Assembly: GCA_013399305.1 (NCBI GenBank)
Contig: VXAI01000116.1
Location: 1,742,157-1,806,156 of the forward strand
Reading direction: 5' to 3'
Length of the DNA stretch: 64,000 nt
Source: Rostratula benghalensis
Taxonomy: Eukaryota; Chordata; Aves; Charadriiformes; Rostratulidae
In this document: positions 1 to 33,190 of the stretch, in pieces
Layout: each line of letters opens with the position of its first letter
Numbering within the stretch: the first letter of the stretch is position 1
The notes under the pieces: generated by a model
What the model saw: only the letters and a program-made list of their open reading frames with translations
The model's database searches: none
Told to the model about the DNA's origin: nothing
Position numbers and translations under genes: made by a program

Positions 1-12
1 GCCGCCGCCGCC

Positions 13-9129
<9,117 letters not shown>

Positions 9130-10820
9130 GGAGAGTGGCACACACACACAAAAGACTGTGCTTCACCTGAATTGTCTTTGTGTAATTTTAGGTAATTTTC
9201 ATAATCAGAATTTAAAACCAAACCCACATCATGTCTTGGACCCGTGACTAGTGCAGACAGCTATGGATAGAGAGTATGGTGTGGAGTCATTTGTGCAGTA
9301 GGACAGAGGCCTGCAGTAGCCAGCTGGAGCTGGGAACAGGGTGAGGAGCAGCACCCATGAGCTCTGCTGTTCCTCCACTTTCCCAGGGGATGTTTCCTTC
9401 AGACTGACCTATTGAAATCTGGTGCTGAGACACCCTACCATGAGCTCTGGGGTCTGCAAACAAATTGTATATCCCCCTGTCCTGGAGTGAGCTCCAGGGA
9501 TCATGAGGGGATATGAGCTTCTTCCTGCAGGAGCTTTGGACTGCTACAGAAGAAAAAAAAAAAAAACAAAACAAAACCAAAAAACCCCAGCCCTTGCCAC
9601 AGGTAAGCCCTTTAAACCAGGAACAACTTAAACCTTTGCTATATCCACAGCAGGTCTAGGTACAAAACAGTACAACTTGAATGCGGAAGCTGCTCAGAGC
9701 TACTCAGCCAGCCTACCAGAATGAAGTACAGTGTATACCTTTAAAATATACCTTTAAAAATTAAATTATAGACCCACCTCAATGCTGCATCGTAGTCCTG
9801 GGCTATGGGATTCAACTGGCTGAACATCAAAGTCATCTTGACCACGTTTCTAAAGTATCTACCTTAGCACTAATCCACGGAGCTCCTTCTCAGTAGCCAA
9901 CGTCACCCTGTAACACGTTCATAGCAGTGGTCAGCTGTGAGCAAACCTGGACAAACAACTGCTCCTGAGGGACACATCATGCTGCATTTAATGAGAATTA
10001 AACCCCTGACTTTTTCACTCACCCTACCTAAATTGTGCCAATTTATATCAGATGGTCATGGAGCTTTTCATGATGTTCACTCCATCCCAGTATTTAGCTT
10101 TCCTGTCTATCACCAGTGATCCCAGCTCCTAAAGGCAAATCTTTCTTTTTAAGACCTATGAACACTTTGTTTTGGTGCTTTCACCCTCCCCTGTCCTTAA
10201 TTTAAGGCAGACAACCCTGTCCTGCCAAGGAAGCTGTATTACCTCCTTTTCAGTAGGATCTCAGTGGGGGTGTAGGAGTGAGAGCTACAGCTAGGTTATA
10301 CCTAGTAATAGCAGAGGCAGAGGCACTCTGAACCCCCAGTTCCCTGCTGCTGGCACTTTGTGCATGGGTGTCACTTGCAACTTGTCATTTCTGCATGGCT
10401 GTGCTTGAGCTTGCCCTGGTGGGCATCCGAATTAGAAAACTAACGCATGCGTTGCCTTCCTGAGCTCTGATCTACACCTACAGCTGTCCCTCTTGAGGGA
10501 GGCTGCTGGGTAGAGACCAAGCAAGAGGCGGGCATTCTGGGAGGAAACCACATCATTTTAGAACTGATGGCAGCAGGTAAGGCTGTGAGGTAGTTAGTCT
10601 GGATGCCTTTCTGGGCTGTGTAATGCCTGTGATCTTCCTCCTAGAAGGAGCCTGCAAATTAGCGTTACAGTAAGTGTATCTGCATGGTTGAATAGTCCCT
10701 GGCTTCCCTAAGTGTTAATTTTAATCATGGCACTGTAAATACTCACTTTTTGTTTTGTCTTTGTCATCAGAAAGCAATGCATGGGGTAGGAGACAAAAAT
10801 AAAACTCACTTTCTCCATAA
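9130..10820 (+). other. ENOPH1: ENOPH1 3' UTR (end approximate)
   Basis: This sequence follows the stop codon. ATTAAA variants occur at 9760-9765 and 9997-10002, and a canonical AATAAA at 10798-10803. An A-rich tract lies at about 9549-9585. I recognise no transposon. The true end could be at any of the signals; the AATAAA is favoured because TMEM150C appears to end at the same place from the other side. Confidence 0.5.
10798..10803 (+). terminator. ENOPH1: Candidate poly(A) signal for ENOPH1
   Basis: A canonical AATAAA lies 1.67 kb after the ENOPH1 stop. Another AATAAA occurs at about 10972 but lies inside what is probably TMEM150C 3' UTR. Confidence 0.5.
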
Positions 10821-10826
10821 AAGCAC

Positions 10827-10832
10827 TTTATT
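10827..10832 (-). terminator. TMEM150C: Candidate poly(A) signal for TMEM150C
   Basis: TTTATT on the + strand reads AATAAA on the - strand, 2.18 kb after the TMEM150C stop. It lies only 24 bp beyond the opposing ENOPH1 signal. Confidence 0.45.
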
Positions 10833-12121
10833 TAGTGGTCATTTTTCAGTGTGTATCAGTTGTCATTTAGTTTTACTGAAATGTGCTGTTAGAAATACTC
10901 TAGAAATGTACAGAGTTATCACCAAACACCTGAATTTCTGTTTGGATTGCATATAGAAAAAGGAAAAAAAAAATAAAAATCACAAGCATCTTTTTTTTTT
11001 CTTTTGATAAAATTACAAAATATAAAATGATAAACTCAAAAGTATTAGTTGACTTAAAAAAAAAAAAAAGGTCACAGTGGACTATTTACAGAAAAATACC
11101 CTTAAAAACAAATAACTATTTTGTGCTCCTTATGCATTACAATGTGTATGCCTGTGTTAAGAGGATCTCCACCTGCATCTTCTCCAGGCTGTCTCCTCCT
11201 TCCCTCACCCAGGAGGAGCTCCCTAGATGGGCTGCTGGGGAGCACTGTGCCCTAACGCCTCTGTGCCCTTGGACTGCCCTCAGCATGGCCCTCCAGGAAA
11301 GCTTCCTCCACAACTACAACAAAGAGGCTTTTAGCAGCCCAACAACCCTCTGTTGGCTGGAGATGCTCTGAAATTGTAACACAGCTGCCTGAGAACAAAT
11401 TTTAGCTCACAGAAGATAAAGGGCTGGCTTAAAGCTTTCGACTTAGACTAGTTTTGACAGAAGTTTTCCCAACTGTTTCTCCTTTCAGGAGAGGCCTCTG
11501 GCCTCTGCAGAAGACTGAATGCCATCGTGCCTTTTCCCTCTCTCAGAAATGCCATGGTGCAGTACAAGTTCCTCTTCAAATATCTTGCCACCATTTTAAT
11601 TTCTGCTTATTTTCCTGCAGCTCAGACAAGATGAGCATGACTTGTAAAGGAAAACAGGAGCCATGTTCATGAGAAGCAACTGCCACTGCTCCCTTGCCCA
11701 GCCAATACAGCAGCCTTCCCCAAATCAGGTTTTCAAGCAAGGCTTTTGAGCTCCTGCTTTTTCTTTGTAAACAGGCCTTCTGTTTGAATTCCTCCCTTGA
11801 GGGAGGATGAAGCCCTTAGTTTTGCTGCTCCCTTCATGCATCTCCAGCCCTTAGGCCACATCAGCCAACCTCCAGGGCAGACCTGCCTCCCTGCAGCTTG
11901 GAAGCCCCCCTTAAACCTGTGGCAGACTCCATTCAGGACAACTGGCCACGCTGAGGGGTCCAGAGCCCAGGCCTAGTGTCAGTGTTTCTGAAGTTCTAAG
12001 TGTACAAGGAGCAAAACCAAATCCTATCAAACCCTATGCCTGGAATCACCTACAATGGTTCTGTTCTCATCACAGGTGAGCCCAGTGTCTCTAACACAAT
12101 GTATTCCCCCCTCAGTGAATT

Positions 12122-12139
12122 AAAAAAAAAAAAAAAAAA
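12122..12139. repeat. Poly-A tract
   Basis: Eighteen A are followed by a C/A-rich stretch (CAATCAAAACCAACC). It lies within the presumed TMEM150C 3' UTR. Confidence 0.85.
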
Positions 12140-13012
12140 CAATCAAAACCAACCAAACAAAAAGCTTTCGAAATACTACACACAATATGTGGTGGAAGCA
12201 CTACATACTTACAAAGAGCAGCCTTTTCTGGGGTCATCTTCAGAGCACACAGCTTAATTCAGCATCTTGCTTCCACCAGCCCCCACCGTTGAGTCTGAAA
12301 TACAAAGCCAAGCACAGCACCCCAGTCTGCCATCTCTTCTGGCCTGGGCATGGTCCGTCCAGCTACAAGGCAGCATCGGCCAAGTCTCTTTTCCTGATCA
12401 CAGCACAGTTTCTCCCAAGCCTGGCTTTACTGTTGGCTGCTTTCCAGACTGGAAGAAATGCCTGCCTGCTCACCACAAAAGCCAGTCTAGTCGAGGTCTT
12501 CCACTGCAGAATTCCAAGTCCAGAAGAAAGAGCCACTCTTTCTCACCCTACCAAGTTACAACAGTTGGCAACAAAGAAAATGATGCAAGAAACACATGAA
12601 AGATGTCCTCTGGTGACTCGGGAACCAGCAACTCCTGAAGACTCTTGGTGCCCAGAGAAGCCTGTTTCCTTCATGTCATCCTCTGCAGAACAGGCTGAGG
12701 AGTGCCTGTCTTGAGGGGGCATCAAGAGGACTGGCTGTTGAATGTTTTGAACAACAGGAGTGTGACAGAGCCAATTAGAGTCACTCTAGCACAAACAGCT
12801 TGTGCTCTTTCATGCTGCTGCTGAGAAGAATCTGCTCCTTTTCCAGCAGATATCTAGTTTTGTTTGGCTCTTAAGGAGACAGCCACCCTCAGAGCCCTTT
12901 GGCAATACAATCATGATTGCACATGAATACAAACTCATCAAAAAAGTGTAAATGAGGTCATGTTTAACCCATGAGACTACACCTGCCCCCCTCCCCCCTG
13001 CCAGAGGACAGG

Positions 13013-25853
<12,841 letters not shown>

Positions 25854-28800
25854 CTAATGTCCATCAGCAGGCGCTGCAAACTTTTCATACTGGTATAACG
25901 GGTTAAGCTGCTGCACACAGGCAACGTCATCCGCACTGTGCATCAAAACCAAGGCACAAAGAGCCTAGAGTTGTGGAGGGGGAGACTTTTCAGGCACATC
26001 TACAGAATTTGAGTGGTTTTCAAAGTATTTTTCTTCAGCATTTTGCACAAGGTGACACCGCAAGACCGGCAGCCCTGATTCCCTGCTACTTCCCATAGGC
26101 ACAAGACAAGGCAACCTCCTCCTTCCCGGGATCATTACTAATTCCACACACGCTGCCTCAGCAAAGCCTGCAGCATGAAGGGAGAAGGATGCACGTGCAG
26201 TCTCCTCATCTCCACAAAGCACGTGACCAGCTCCCATCCTGGTTGCAGCAATCAGCTAAAAATAGCATTTGGCCTCTCCCAAAGCAGAACCAAGCTGGAG
26301 TGCCAGCACCCAGAGTACCGTCAGGACAAGGCATTACACACAGGATCAGCTCTTGACAGGTAGTCACTGTTAAATCCTGCACAGGACATAAGGATGTTGC
26401 ATACAGCATCTCCTGAGGAAGCATTTGTCCTCCAAGCAAGATCATGCTGGATGAGCATCTGAGATGCTGGGGCTGTTGCTGTAACACGTGCAGTTCAGAA
26501 ATGCTGCTGTGTTGGTGTGCTGTGGACACAGAAAGTCTTATGTGTCCCTGTGAGTCCTTTGACAAGGGATCAAATACTTCCTCGTGCTCTGTCCTCCTTC
26601 ATAAATGTTCCTCCAGGCACTGGCACAGCCAGGAGACACAGAGTGCAAACCATGAGGCTCACAGCTCCATTGCCTGCTTTATTTTTACCAGGGGAGCAGC
26701 AGCACCTGCGCTCGTGTGCTCTGCCTCCTCCTCCCTCCTATAGTCTGCTGCAGGGCAGGCATTTTCTGGGGTCACTGAGCTCCCCATGGGACAGCAAGGC
26801 ATCCTGGGGTGCCAGGGCAGCTTGGACATGATGGCCTTTCATTAGAGCCTGCTTGTACTTGGAGCTCAGGTACCTCATCCAGGTCCTTAAAGCAATAACT
26901 CTTCCCTTTGCTCCAGAGAAGAAAGTGCCCATGTTGTCATCCTTCTCTCAGCTCTCATGGCCTTCCTCATGGCAGCACAGGACCCATGGTCTCTCTTATC
27001 CACTGTGAGTACCCAGAGAAGACAGTAAGCACCCTCACAGTGTCACAGCTCACCCCTCCCATGAGACAGCCCCAGCTGCAAAGACAGCACTGGCTGGACA
27101 TTGCTCAGGGCCCCAGCCACTGACTCCTGCCCAGCCCCACAGTGGCAGAGGTCAAAGGAACTGAGGTAAGGCTCCCCAGACCTGCCCCTACAGGTCATCT
27201 CTCCTGTCTTCCCTGCACATGGCCTGGCAGGGATACAAAACAACAGCTTTAGGCTGCCCTGAGCCACACCACGCTTGCACAAAACCATGAGGCCATGATT
27301 TGGTACTGCCTGTACAGATAGCCTCAAGTGAGACTGAATTGTAAACTGTAAAAGACAGAAAAACAAACAGATAAGGGCTCTTCCCTGACTTGGGAGCAGA
27401 GAGAATTGCAGACAGGGAGCATGAAATGGTGCAAGTATTAAGTACATCAATTTAAAAGGCAGTTGGCTCCAGGATGTACACAAGACCTTTTAGCATGTTG
27501 TAACAAATCAGAAGAAATTATCCATGATGGTGGATTAGATTTCCCTACCCATCCCATCTCTATTTCTCTCCTCCCACACTGGAGACACAACGTGTTTCAC
27601 AGCTCTGTTCCCCACACAGCCCTTGCTGGAGCAGTTGCAACTATTCTGTGAAACGTTGCCCCTTCCCTTTTCCTCCAGTACCGGCTGTTGCACCGGTATC
27701 AGGACGCCTGTACTGGCAATGTCAAGGACCAGGAGGTAGCTTCCAGGTGAAAGCTGTCTCACCTGCTGCTGGGTTGCATCCCTGCCAGACCCTGGCAGCA
27801 CAGCGTCCAAGTGCTGCCACCCCACACAAGGGACACATAGCTGTAGTCGAGTTCCCTGCCCCTGTCTTGGCTGAAGGGGAGCAGGCAGGTAATGTCACCT
27901 CCCGTTACAGCCTGTGTTTCCTCTGTAAGGTAATTACTGCTAATGCAGTGCTCAACTTTCCTCTTTTTTCTGGTGGTGGCTGGACTAAGACAAGGTATCA
28001 GGATTATTTCAGGTCAGGGGATGGCAGATATTATTATTTACCCTTCCTCTTTGGAAAGGTACAAAAGATTCATTTATGCAAAAAAAAAAGTGCAAATACC
28101 AGCCCTAACACTTGTCTTCATTAGCAGGTTGCCACAGCTCTCCTGCCTTCCAGAATGCCTCCCAGCCAAGAAGCAGAAGACACCAGCTATTCCAGCATTT
28201 TCTGTCATGCAGAGAGGGAGGGGGGGATGCACGAGACTTTTCTCCCAGGCAGATCAGCGAGGGAACACACAGGAACTGGCCAGGATGAGGTGGGGAAACA
28301 CAAAAATGCTGTCCAGATAACCATGACTCTGTGCTGAACTCTGCAATGGGGCAAGACCAACCAACCTTGTCCACATCAGCACGACATGGTTACAGATTCA
28401 CTCCCTTGGAAAACAGCCCCTGTGTTTAATACTCACTGTGTCATGCAGAGTGTCTTCCTATTGACTGCTCACAGAACATGACATCTAGAGATGTCATATT
28501 AAACGAATGACTAGTGCAGAGCATAGCATCCTGATGGGAAGCCAGGTCCATAGTTCAGAGAAACACATTCATTTCAGCCCCTTGAAAAGAAACACCTAGA
28601 GAACATACCCCTATACACCTGTCATCACAGCCAGCTGAGGAGGAAAGGCAGCATTCCCAGGGAGAATAACAATGATCTGCACGGGGCCAAGTCTTCACTA
28701 GAGCTCAGTGCAGCCAGGTATGGAAATTCTGGAAAAAAAGCACCCCACATCAGGCCAGCTGGTCACGTAGGGCTATGTGCAAGCCTGCCTCTCGTGGTGG

Positions 28801-29199
28801 GCTGCAAAAATTGATCAGGAAAGGGTGTTGCTGTTATGCTCCCTCCTCTGAAAAGCTCCACACTGAGGCATGGGTGCAGGACAGCATGAACAAGTAGTCA
28901 GTGGCACACCCCTGGAAGGAGAGCAGGGAGGGAGCAGTTATTGCTGGCCCTTGCCAGCCCACAGAGATGGAGCGAGCCACCTGCAACTGATGGATGAAAT
29001 ACTAAAAGCAGGAAGTGTCCCACTCATCCCCAAATGGCAACACCTTTTCAGGCTGTCCGTTGGCACATGCTTGAAGATGTTTCAACATCCCCATGCAGGC
29101 AGAGGACGGTTTAAAACCAGGCCTCAACCATTGCACATTTGTCGTTTACTTTTTGCAGTGTTACTCAGGTGCCAGGAACAAAATTATATGTAAACTCAT

Positions 29200-30940
29200 T
29201 TCCTTCCAGAGCAGAAACCCCAAGCATGTGCCAAACCTGCCTAGCTTGCACTAGTGTTCAGCAGATACCAGTCTCAGGCAGGGAGCAGAATGAAGCCCCC
29301 ATAACCCAAAGGGAAGTGGTGAGGGACCTGGACCTGCTCCAGCACCTGGATATAAACAAGTCCATGGGGCCAGATGGGATCCACCCAAGGGTACTGAGGG
29401 AGCTGGCAGAAGTGCTCACTGAGCTACTTTCCATCATTTACCAGCAGTCCTGGCAAAGTGGGGAGGTTCCAGTTGACTGGCATCTAGCAAACGTCATGCC
29501 CATCCACAAGAAGGGTTGGAAGGATGATCTGGGGAACTACAGTCCTGTCAGTCTGACCTCGGTGCCTGGGAAGGTCACAGAACAGATCATCCTGAGTGCC
29601 ATTAGGCAGTGCATGAAGGACACCCAGGTGATCAGGCCCAGCCAGCACGGGTTCATGAAAGGCAAGTCCTGCTTGACAAACCTGATCTCCTTCTATGACA
29701 AGGTGACTGGTTTGGTGGATGAGGGAAAGGCTGTGGATGTTGTCTACCTGGACTTCTGTAAGGCCTTTGATACAGTCTCCCACAGTGTCCTCCTGGAGAC
29801 ACTGGCTGCCTGTGGCTTGGGTGGGGGTACTCTCCACTGGGTTAAAAACTGGCTGGAGGGCTGGGCCCAGAAAGTGGCGGTGAATGGAGTTCAACCCAGT
29901 TGGCAGCCAGTCATGAGTGGTGTCCCCCAGAGCTTGGACCTGGGGCTGGTTCTCTTTAACATCTCTTAACATGGATGATCTGGACGAGGGAATCGAGTGC
30001 ACCCTCAGTCAGTTTGCAGATGACACTAAGCCAGGTGGGAGCTTCAACCTGCTTGAGGGTAGAATGGCTTTGCAGAGGGATCTGGACAGGCTGGATCAAT
30101 GGGCCAAGGCCAGCTTAGGAGGTTCACTAAGGCCAAGTGCCAGGTCCTGCACTTGGGGTCACAACAACCCCATGCAGCGCTACAGCCTTGGGGCAGAGTG
30201 GCTGGAGAGCTGCCTGGAAGAAAAGGACCTGGGGATGCTGGTCAACTGTCGGCTGAACGTGAGCCAGCAGCACGTCCAGGTTGCCAAAAAGGCCAACAGC
30301 ATCCTGGCCTGTATCACTCACAGGGTGGTGAGTAGGACTTGGGAGGTGATCGTCCCCCTGTACTCAGCACTGGTGAGGGTACTCAAGTACCACCTCAAGT
30401 GCTGTGTCCAGTTTCGGGCCCCTTACCACAAGAAAGACATTGAGGTGCTGGAGTGGGTCCAGAGAAGGGCAACGAAGCTGGTGAGGGTTCTGGAGAATAA
30501 CTCTTACGAGGAGAGGCTGAGGGAGCTGGGGTTGTCCAGCCTGGAAAAAAAGGAGGCTGAGGTGAGACGTTATTGCTCTCTATGACCCCTGAAAGGAGAT
30601 TGGAGAGAGGTGGGGGTTGGTCTCTTCTCCCAAGTAATAGGCAATAAGACAAGAGGAGATGGCCTCAGGTTGTACCAGGAAAGGTTCATATTGGATATTA
30701 GCAAAAGTTTTTACACTGAAAGGGTTGTTAAGCACTGGAATGGGCTGCTCAGGGAAGTGGCCGAGGCACCATCCCTGGAAGTATTCAAAAGATGGGTTGA
30801 CATAGTGCTTAGTGAGATGGGTTAGTGGTGGAGGTTGGCTTTGTTTTTTGGTTTTTTTAATCAGAGTTAGGTTGATGGTTGGACTAGATTATCTCAAAGG
30901 TCCCTTCCAACCTAGACAATGCTATGATTCTATGATTCAG
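29200..30940 (+). mobile_element. CR1 LINE, 3' portion with long reverse-transcriptase frame
   Basis: The frame ending at 29969 runs through the start and core of CR1 reverse transcriptase: MGPDGIHPRVLREL, NYSPVSLTSVPGK, HGFMKGKSCLTNLI, VYLDFCKAFDTVSH and [10 protein letters not shown], then LFNIS and a stop. A small deletion there shifts frame, and the next frame (29917-30585) continues with DDLDEG, FADDTK and [13 protein letters not shown] further shift is near 30580. The 3' UTR ends at ATGATTCTATGATTC, a CR1-type tail. The 5' edge at about 29200 is approximate. Confidence 0.92.
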
Positions 30941-32821
30941 CAGCTTCCTTTGGGTTAATTGGTCCTCTTCAGGGATGGCCCAAATGTTCATGTCTTCAAG
31001 TCATGAGACCTCCATGCACGCTAATACCAGTGCCTCTAACCGCAGCCAGGGTCAAGAGAACAAGGAATCCAAATGACAGCCTCCTGTGATGCACCACAAC
31101 AGTTTAGCCAAAATAAAATGCCAAGAGTAAAGGAAAAAGAACGTAAATTCTCTGTGAGAAATGTAGAAACAATTTATTTGACAGCTAATTGCTCCACAGG
31201 GATGACATAAAGCTAGCATTCCTCTTCACAGGCCTGTTCTGAATTGCTGCCATGACCAGTGATGCCAAATCCGAGCAGTCAACTCCAGTTGGTGACAACA
31301 GTCACCTCTGCTGGGCCATATTTTCCCAAATAAACACACTGCATCCAAGCAGTAGCTATTAATTGCACACACTTGTTTGTCTTCCATTTTTAAGGCTTGC
31401 ACAGGAAGCCCTTCAGTGACAGGAAGCCCTTGTTGGTGCTATGGATTCACAATGCTAATAAAAATGGGGGTTTTTTTTCAGCTGACCCCAGCTGGAGTCA
31501 ACTCACCTAACCAAAAGCTTGCACTCTGATTTTCCAGTCCTCCTTACCTAAGGGTGTCACACCAGCACAGCAAAAACCCCACTGAGGTGCACTCCTGCTG
31601 TCATGGGTCAGGGTGCAGAGCTGCAAAGGGTCTCAGATGAACACTGCCACAGAGTGTGTCTCGAGAATTTTTCTCAATACAGGCTTACTCACTTACCTCC
31701 ATTCCCAATTTTATGTCTAAGTCTATTCAGACTGTCAGACGTTTGCTCTGCTTTTATTACCATTGCCCCACTACACCCCCTTACTCAATTAAGCTCCCTT
31801 TCCTCTAATGTACACACTTCAATTACAGCAGGCAGCTCACCAAACATATACTGCTGCTTGCTCAAGGTTCATTTAATGCAGGCATCTTAATTTCATCTGC
31901 CAGACAAAGTTACAGACTCTTCTTGAAGTTGCTTCTGCCAGCGAATGCGAATGTAAGGTAGGACAAAACCACCACATGAACAGAGTTGTAGGTCTTCTTT
32001 AAGATGAGAGCACACCACTGCATTTCAAGGGCCCATATGCAAGCTGCATAATAACCCAAAGCCACACTCTGCGTTTCACAGAGTCATTTCAGAGAATAGG
32101 TACAAAGCCAGAAGCACTGGGAGAAGGAGGATGCTGTTCAAAACATATGGCAAGTCATAAAGAATTGCTGCCAGTCAGCCACAAAGGGGACTAAACAAAA
32201 TTTGTTTTCTGGGGGCACGCACTATAGCTCTCTGTTGCTTTTAAAAGCAAAAATAACCACAGTCACTTGATACCTAATCACTATAACTCAGCGGACACAA
32301 ACCAGCACATTCCATAACCTGCCACCCACAAGGCACAAAAGTCAACATAACAAAGCAGAGTGTTTTCAGGTTTATCTCAAGGTGCACAATGAAAGAGATA
32401 AGGCATGCCAGAGACCTGTAAATACCTAACAAAATAGTGGGTAACAGGAAAAGAAGCAATCCCCTCTGTCAGTAAGGTATGATTCTCTGCTTGCTCTGGG
32501 TACCCACCTACCATCTTCAAGGGTGTGCAGAAAAGCTATTTTCAGTTATTTATATAAGAGAGAAATAGAAAAACATAAAGACATCTCCAGGTTGTGCAAA
32601 GGAGAAGCAGGAGATGGTTCAATAATCCTGCAACAATGTTGAGAGACAATGCTTTCACACACAGAAACTTCACCACATATTTCTTTTCTCAACACACTGT
32701 AAATGCATTCAGTGTGCTAATGACATGCTTTGGCCAAGACAAACCTAATGGAGATGGGTGAAGTGCACCAAAGAAATGAAACATTCTAATTGCCAAAAAA
32801 CATGGGCAGAAAAGGCTACAT

Positions 32822-33015
32822 TAGAATCATGAAATCCTCTAGGTTAGAAGGGACTTTTAAGATCATCGAGTCCAACCCCTAAACCATGTCCCTCAGCACC
32901 ACATCTTCCCATCTTTTAAATACCTCCAGGGATGGCAATTCTACCACTTCCCTGGGCAGCCTGTTCCAATGTTTGATAACCCTTTCAGTGAAGAAATTTT
33001 TCCTAACATCCGAGT
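32822..33015 (-). mobile_element. Short CR1 3' fragment
   Basis: This is the antisense CR1 3' end (AGGTTAGAAGGGACTTTTAA, then the CCTGGGCAGCCTGTTCCA block and TCAGTGAAGAAATTTTTCC). It is 5'-truncated to roughly 190 bp, as most CR1 copies are. The TMEM150C intron sequence resumes around 33015. Confidence 0.9.
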
Positions 33016-33125
33016 ATATTAGGAAAATATCCTATTTCCTAGCATTCGCTTGCCCACACCTGCCCTCCAAGTTTCCCTGGGAAGTTTTCTGGGACTGTGT
33101 AAAATTATCAGTTCTGTATCAGTTC

Positions 33126-33190
<65 letters not shown>
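33126..33190. repeat. (GATA)n microsatellite
   Basis: Roughly 16 uninterrupted GATA units. On the - strand they translate as a meaningless repeat of Tyr-Leu-Ser-Ile. The tract begins about 110 bp from the truncated end of the CR1 fragment. Confidence 0.97.

Larger units (their letters stand above)
10805..13012 (-). other. TMEM150C: TMEM150C 3' UTR (end approximate)
   Basis: About 2.2 kb lie between the stop codon and the candidate signal at 10827-10832. It includes A/T-rich runs at about 10963-11070 and an 18-base A run at 12122-12139. Open frames here do not resemble proteins and would be untranslated. Confidence 0.5.
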
